Positions 7,188-9,762 of a DNA stretch of 9,762 nt are shown here, piece after piece; within the stretch, counting starts at the first letter, position 1, and the number at the start of each line of letters is the position of its first letter. The notes below the pieces were generated by a model. The model searched no databases. It was not told where the DNA came from and saw only the letters and a list, made by a program, of their open reading frames with translations. A program made the position numbers and the translations under genes. The stretch comes from Candidatus Acidiferrum typicum (GTDB lineage Bacteria > Acidobacteriota > Terriglobia > Acidiferrales > UBA7541): NCBI GenBank assembly GCA_002478115.1, contig DLMH01000059.1, positions 1-9,762 on the forward strand. The letters are read 5' to 3'.

Positions 7188-7508
7188 ATGGCAAACAAGG
7201 CCAAGAAAGTGAGGAAGCCCCAGATTGTGTTGTGGAGACTGCGGCATGATCTTCGGACGAACGTCATAGCAACGCACTGCTCTCCGGAGGTCGATAGTCT
7301 CTGCTGGCTCTATCAGGGCGGGGTTCCTCTCGGTAGCGGATACCTCGCGGTGAACTGGCCGAAGAAGAACGGATTGGAACTGGCACATGTCGCCGCATAC
7401 AAGCTCTTCAAGGGCAAGATTCCTCCGGGGAAACGAGTCGTCCACAAGTGCGAGACGCTGCATTGCGTTCGCTATGATCATCTCAAGTTGACGAGCCCGG
7501 AGAAGTAG
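7188..7508 (+). CDS. Small HNH-nuclease-like protein
   Basis: 106 residues. The layout matches phage and mobile-element HNH proteins: CWLYQGG near residue 39, GYLAVN near 51, the AHVAAYKLFKGKIPPG segment (66-81), and then the metal-finger core VVHKCETLHCVRYDHLKL (84-101). His86, Cys88, Cys93 and His98 are in the expected places. In many relatives the core reads HKCDNPxCVNPDHL; here the Asn positions are Thr and Arg. The protein may therefore be catalytically altered or serve only in DNA binding. GAGAGG at 7175-7180 sits seven bases before the second of two adjacent ATGs (7185 and 7188), so 7188 is slightly preferred. The N-terminus is basic (KAKKVRKP). It is the first gene of a compact three-reading-frame cluster. 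A free-standing homing-type nuclease or phage gene is the likeliest identity. Confidence 0.78.
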   Translation: MANKAKKVRKPQIVLWRLRHDLRTNVIATHCSPEVDSLCWLYQGGVPLGSGYLAVNWPKKNGLELAHVAAYKLFKGKIPPGKRVVHKCETLHCVRYDHLKLTSPEK

Positions 7509-7510
7509 AA

Positions 7511-7558
7511 ATGGTTGGACACAAGCTAACCCCACAGAATTATGAGAGGAAGGTATGA
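7511..7558 (+). CDS. Possible 15-codon mini-ORF linking the HNH gene to the next gene
   Basis: An ATG two bases after the HNH stop opens 15 codons (MVGHKLTPQNYERKV) that end in a TGA overlapping the next gene's ATG in an ATGA arrangement. GGAGAA lies about eight bases upstream of the ATG, overlapping the end of the HNH gene. It could be a coupling leader whose translation delivers ribosomes to the next start. It is too short to judge by composition, and chance is the main alternative. Confidence 0.25.
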   Translation: MVGHKLTPQNYERKV

Positions 7559-8073
7559 ACATCTCATCGCAGCGAACGATGACGATCCAAGAATTCTGCA
7601 AGCTCTACCGCCTTAGATTGACAAAAGACAAGTGCGGAGAGGAAATCATCCCCGGCAAGCTGGGGCATTTGTTTGATCACGGTGATGGGCAATTCGGAAT
7701 GGTGCTGGAGGATACTCCCTCTGGCTCCTCGCGAGCCCGGTTGCTATTGAGTCGCAGGAAAGCTGCCCTCCAAGGAGGTTTTTCACAGAAGCAGCAGGGC
7801 GAATGTGAATCCGTCCTGTTGTTCGACGCGCGGAATCCCAAGCAAGCCGAGTTGGCAGCAAGGCTGGTTGTGGCCAAGAAGAAACGGAATGTCCAGGCGA
7901 ATCCAGCATCGCTCGCTAATCTCGTTCGACCCTCGACTAAAATGCCTCCCCAGCCGCCAGGAACCGATAAACTGGCGGTGGTGGACCCAGGAGGCCTAGC
8001 CACTACTCAGCCCCTGGAAATTTCGGATGAGGGCTATGGATTCGAGGGCTTCCCGAAGTCGGCCGCAGCCTAG
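7555..8073 (+). CDS. Hypothetical protein, 172 residues, downstream of HNH gene
   Basis: I do not recognise a named family. The start ATG at 7555 has GAGAGG at 7544-7549; an in-frame ATG at 7579 (MTIQEF) is an alternative. The N-terminal part (9-95) looks like a compact folded domain: TIQEFCKLYRLRLTKDKCG, then IIPGKLGHLFDHGDGQFGMVLEDTP, then a basic SRARLLLSRRKAAL helix. Residues 96-125 hold VLLFDARNPKQAELAARLV and a lysine/arginine stretch (KKKR). The last 45 residues are proline-rich and acidic, probably disordered. The initial helix has a weak resemblance to a DNA-binding helix-turn-helix, and the basic surface suggests nucleic-acid contact, but that is speculation. It is coupled to the HNH gene, so a shared mobile-element role is likely. 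Confidence 0.75.
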   Translation: MNISSQRTMTIQEFCKLYRLRLTKDKCGEEIIPGKLGHLFDHGDGQFGMVLEDTPSGSSRARLLLSRRKAALQGGFSQKQQGECESVLLFDARNPKQAELAARLVVAKKKRNVQANPASLANLVRPSTKMPPQPPGTDKLAVVDPGGLATTQPLEISDEGYGFEGFPKSAAA

Positions 8074-8121
8074 CATCCGCGAGAAAGGTCGAGCCCGTCT
8101 GGGGAAGGGTTGCACTCTATC

Positions 8122-8185
8122 CCTGCCCCGGGAAGGTTCGTTAAGAACCGAGTTGGGTTCGAAACTATGAACCTTCCGGAGCAGG
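8122..8185. repeat. Multi-arm inverted repeat, strong hairpin
   Basis: CCTGC (8122-8126) plus GGAAGGTTC (8131-8139) pair with GAACCTTCC (8169-8177) plus GCAGG (8181-8185), an interrupted stem of at least 14 pairs. Inside the loop a second complementary pair, GAACC (8145-8149) and GGTTC (8156-8160), repeats the same five-base word. The arms can thus fold either as one long nested stem or as two tandem small hairpins. It lies 48 bases after the 172-residue gene. What follows on the plus strand is an A-run, not a T-run, so an ordinary terminator on that strand is not supported. It could be an RNA switch-like element, a recombination site or an element end. Confidence 0.65.
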
Positions 8186-8296
8186 AAAAACGGGGCACTT
8201 TTAATTGGTTCGCCGTCGCCCAGGTATACTATAGACTGTCCTAGTGCACCCTGGTGGGACGGGTGTCGTGAAAGCCCAACGAGATGATTGTTTTGA
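8186..8296. other. Short non-coding stretch
   Basis: No gene recognised. It is locally AT-rich near 8190-8235, with TATACT at 8224-8229 that could be a -10 box, but no -35 at proper spacing was found. Confidence 0.3.
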
Positions 8297-8680
8297 TCAG
8301 GTGCCGATCGACTCGCGCGGGGTTCCAGCGGAAGTTGAGGGCCCCCCATCAGGGGCATCATTACCGGCTTTCAGGATGGTTGTCGCAGCCGCACAGATCC
8401 GTTGAGCGGACTGCGTCGGGATCTCCTTTTCGCCTTTCAGCCGGTGCTGCACGTATCCGCGGCAGAATTCCGCTCCTGGCAGACCTAGGGCTTCGCAGCA
8501 AATCAAGGCGACTGACTCGCCCTCTGCCTCGCGGAGACTACGAGGCGTGGTTTCTCCGTCGACCATTGCCTGTTGTTCCTGGGTGTGCCCTAGAACAATG
8601 TGAGCGAGTTCGTGGAACGTTGTCTTGAGGGGAAGCTGAGCAACGGGATTGATGGCGATGCTCCGCAGTCGGTCATACCG
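8297..8680 (-). pseudogene. Truncated ArdC/ImmA-IrrE-type metallopeptidase domain
   Basis: On the minus strand a frame of 127 codons runs from 8680 to a stop at 8297-8299, entered directly after an in-frame TGA (8681-8683). It begins RYDRLRSIAINPVAQLPLKT, then FHELAHIVLGHT with the zinc motif HELAH (23-27), then LREAEGESVALICCEALGLPG with the probable third-ligand Glu region, and finally a C-terminal helix ending in ILKAG. This is the order of the peptidase-like C-terminal half of ArdC-type antirestriction proteins and of ImmA/IrrE peptidases. Those proteins carry about 150 or more residues upstream (an ssDNA-binding domain in ArdC); none is visible here, and the frame before 8681 is closed. 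The first in-frame ATG (8566) is after the HELAH motif, so no intact product is expected. It is most likely a decayed plasmid- or ICE-derived gene. Confidence 0.75.
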
Positions 8681-8768
8681 TCACCAGCCCCTGTCATGAA
8701 TTCATCGACTCCCGTAGATAAGGAGGATTCCGTAACCGCTGTCAATATTCCTTGATCGAAGCCAACTC

Positions 8769-9260
8769 TTAATGCGCGCAACTCTTCGAGGGCGATTCTT
8801 TCACCGAGAGAGAGGCGCCTGTGGGCAGCCCTGCGACCGCGCCGGAAGGGGTCGTCGTTGTGTTTGGCCCGTCCTTCTTCACCTCCACCCACTGAGCCTC
8901 GACGAGTGTCACTTGGACTTCGAAGGCTTTTGCTTCCGGCGGGTTGTAGAAATGGTTGAGTGCCAACTCGCCAGTTGTACCGGGGTCGATATTGACCGCG
9001 TAGGTGTACACCTTGTACTCGGGCACATTCTGGCCGTCGATCTTCACGTTGAACCTGAAATTGGAGACGCTTCGGCTACCACTGTTCGTCAAGCGCACCT
9101 TGAGCTCGCAGAGGGCTGATGGACCAGGACTCGTGGGCTTTACCATGATCGCGTCGACGCGAACGTCGGTGGCATCTGCGCGGGAGACGAACGCCCCGGC
9201 TAGGACAGGCGCCAGTCACAAGGCCATTGAGATTCTCGGGATGATAGCAACGGATCGCAT
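8769..9260 (-). pseudogene. Predicted secreted beta-rich protein interrupted by TGA in its signal peptide
   Basis: From the ATG at 9260 (complement of 9258-9260), with GGAGG (complement of 9267-9271) six bases upstream, the frame reads MRSVAIIPRISMAL, then TGA (9216-9218), then LAPVLAGAFVSRADATDVRVDA and on to a stop at 8769-8771, 163 residues if the TGA is ignored. The first 35 positions look like a Sec signal peptide split by one stop codon; a TGG-to-TGA change would explain it. The mature part (CELKVRLTNSGSRSVSNFRF, then YAVNIDPGTTGELALNHFYN, then FEVQVTLVEAQWVEVK) alternates hydrophobic residues like an Ig-like or CARDB-type beta sandwich common in secreted proteins. Translation could restart at the ATG at 9146, but that product would have no signal. 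Family identity is unknown; the beta-sandwich call is inference. Confidence 0.65.
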
Positions 9261-9266
9261 GCTTGT

Positions 9267-9271
9267 CCTCC
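9267..9271 (-). promoter_or_regulatory. Strong ribosome binding site of the interrupted secreted protein
   Basis: GGAGG on the minus strand, six bases before the ATG at 9260. It fixes the original start of the broken gene upstream of the in-frame TGA and therefore supports the reading that the stop is a disabling mutation. Confidence 0.6.
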
Positions 9272-9762
9272 GTGACTGAGAGTCGGTTCGTTCTCCCATG
9301 ATAGCGGGTTGGCTGAGCGCCAAGCACATGCAGGGTTTGCCTTCTTGCATCGTGACCGCCGGCGTCACTGCCAACCCACAGACCTTCTCGACCGGTGCGC
9401 CGATGAGCACGGATTTTCATTATGACAACTGAATGCACTGATCCGCAACATTCGACATGGTCACGGCTATGAAGCACGGTTACAAATAGTCGGGAAATGT
9501 GGCCGAGGGAGTTACATCTAAAGCTCGCCGATACGTGCAGAGCGTTGCGGCTAATTCAAAATACGCGTAACAATTCCCAATTCGTCAAAATGACCAGGTA
9601 TTTCTCTCTCCACGATGGCTTCGCAAGGCTTACCGTTTGTCGCCGGAAGAGGCCCAAACCCGAGCGAGAGGAGAAGGCGCACAGGAATCCCCGGTGCGAC
9701 AAAGAAATACCCCTTACATGCAGCACGACAACACGAGTAAGGCTAGCCCACATTTCTCACAG
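9272..9762. other. Right-end stretch with no convincing gene
   Basis: About 490 bases. It contains a 44-codon plus-strand frame (9298-9432), a 65-codon minus-strand frame (9556-9753) and a plus-strand frame open from an ATG at 9590 to the window end. None has a good ribosome site or recognisable motif. The promoter of the broken secreted-protein gene should lie just right of 9271, but no clear -35/-10 pair was found. Confidence 0.5.

Noticed and set aside
6881..7267. 128-codon minus-strand frame with a hydrophobic patch
   Set aside because: No ribosome site or family features; it overlaps the HNH start and the inverted repeat.
8284..8628. 114-codon plus-strand frame
   Set aside because: It is antisense to the HELAH metallopeptidase remnant, whose motifs are clear.
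8590..8892. 100-codon minus-strand frame bridging the two broken genes
   Set aside because: It overlaps both in a different frame and shows no recognisable domain; likely a by-product of the degraded junction.
9298..9432. 44-codon plus-strand frame with some resemblance to a short structured protein
   Set aside because: No ribosome site, no family motif, and it overlaps the upstream region of the minus-strand broken gene.
9590..9762. Plus-strand frame open to the right end
   Set aside because: No ribosome site and no motif in 57 codons; could only be judged with sequence beyond the window.

Overview
The window is bacterial and moderately GC-rich by eye. A Tat-exported molybdenum hydroxylase suggests a diderm, environmental organism. 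The mix of an arsDA operon, IorAB-type genes and short hypothetical proteins would fit Acidobacteriota or a similar soil or subsurface lineage, but that placement is an impression and not something the sequence proves.

Left part (1-3744): an arsenic-resistance locus. The window opens inside the C-terminal half of a flavodoxin/NADPH-dependent FMN reductase-like gene (+). It is followed by a short in-frame remnant that reads like the C-terminal catalytic end of a tyrosine recombinase. Next comes arsC (-), an arsenate reductase of the low-molecular-weight phosphatase type, transcribed away from a tight arsD-arsA-arsR cluster (+). The divergent intergenic region carries a clear 10-6-10 inverted repeat, the obvious candidate operator for the ArsR encoded at the end of the same operon. 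ArsC would make As(III), ArsD would hand As(III) to the ArsA ATPase, and ArsA normally energises an ArsB or Acr3 pump. No pump gene is present in this window.

Middle (3820-6446): two overlapping genes for a two-subunit molybdenum hydroxylase of the isoquinoline 1-oxidoreductase type. They are a [2Fe-2S] small subunit and a Mo-binding large subunit with a twin-arginine signal, so the complex is probably periplasmic.

Right part (6447-9762): accessory, decaying DNA. A gene-poor stretch of about 740 bases with one inverted repeat precedes a small HNH-nuclease-like gene. After it come a possible 15-codon ORF and an unrecognised 172-residue protein, in a compact cluster joined by an ATGA overlap. 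Next is a strong, multi-arm inverted repeat. On the minus strand follow two broken genes: the metallopeptidase-like C-terminal domain (HELAH) of an ArdC/ImmA-IrrE-type protein lacking its N-terminus, and a predicted secreted beta-rich protein whose signal peptide is interrupted by a single TGA. The last 500 bases hold no convincing gene.

Integrase-like debris on the left and HNH/antirestriction-like debris on the right suggest that the ars and molybdenum-hydroxylase genes sit in, or next to, an old mobile-element insertion. That is inference. The most novel-looking part is the HNH, mini-ORF, 172-residue protein and structured-repeat segment at about 7068-8185; nothing in it proves a new system.
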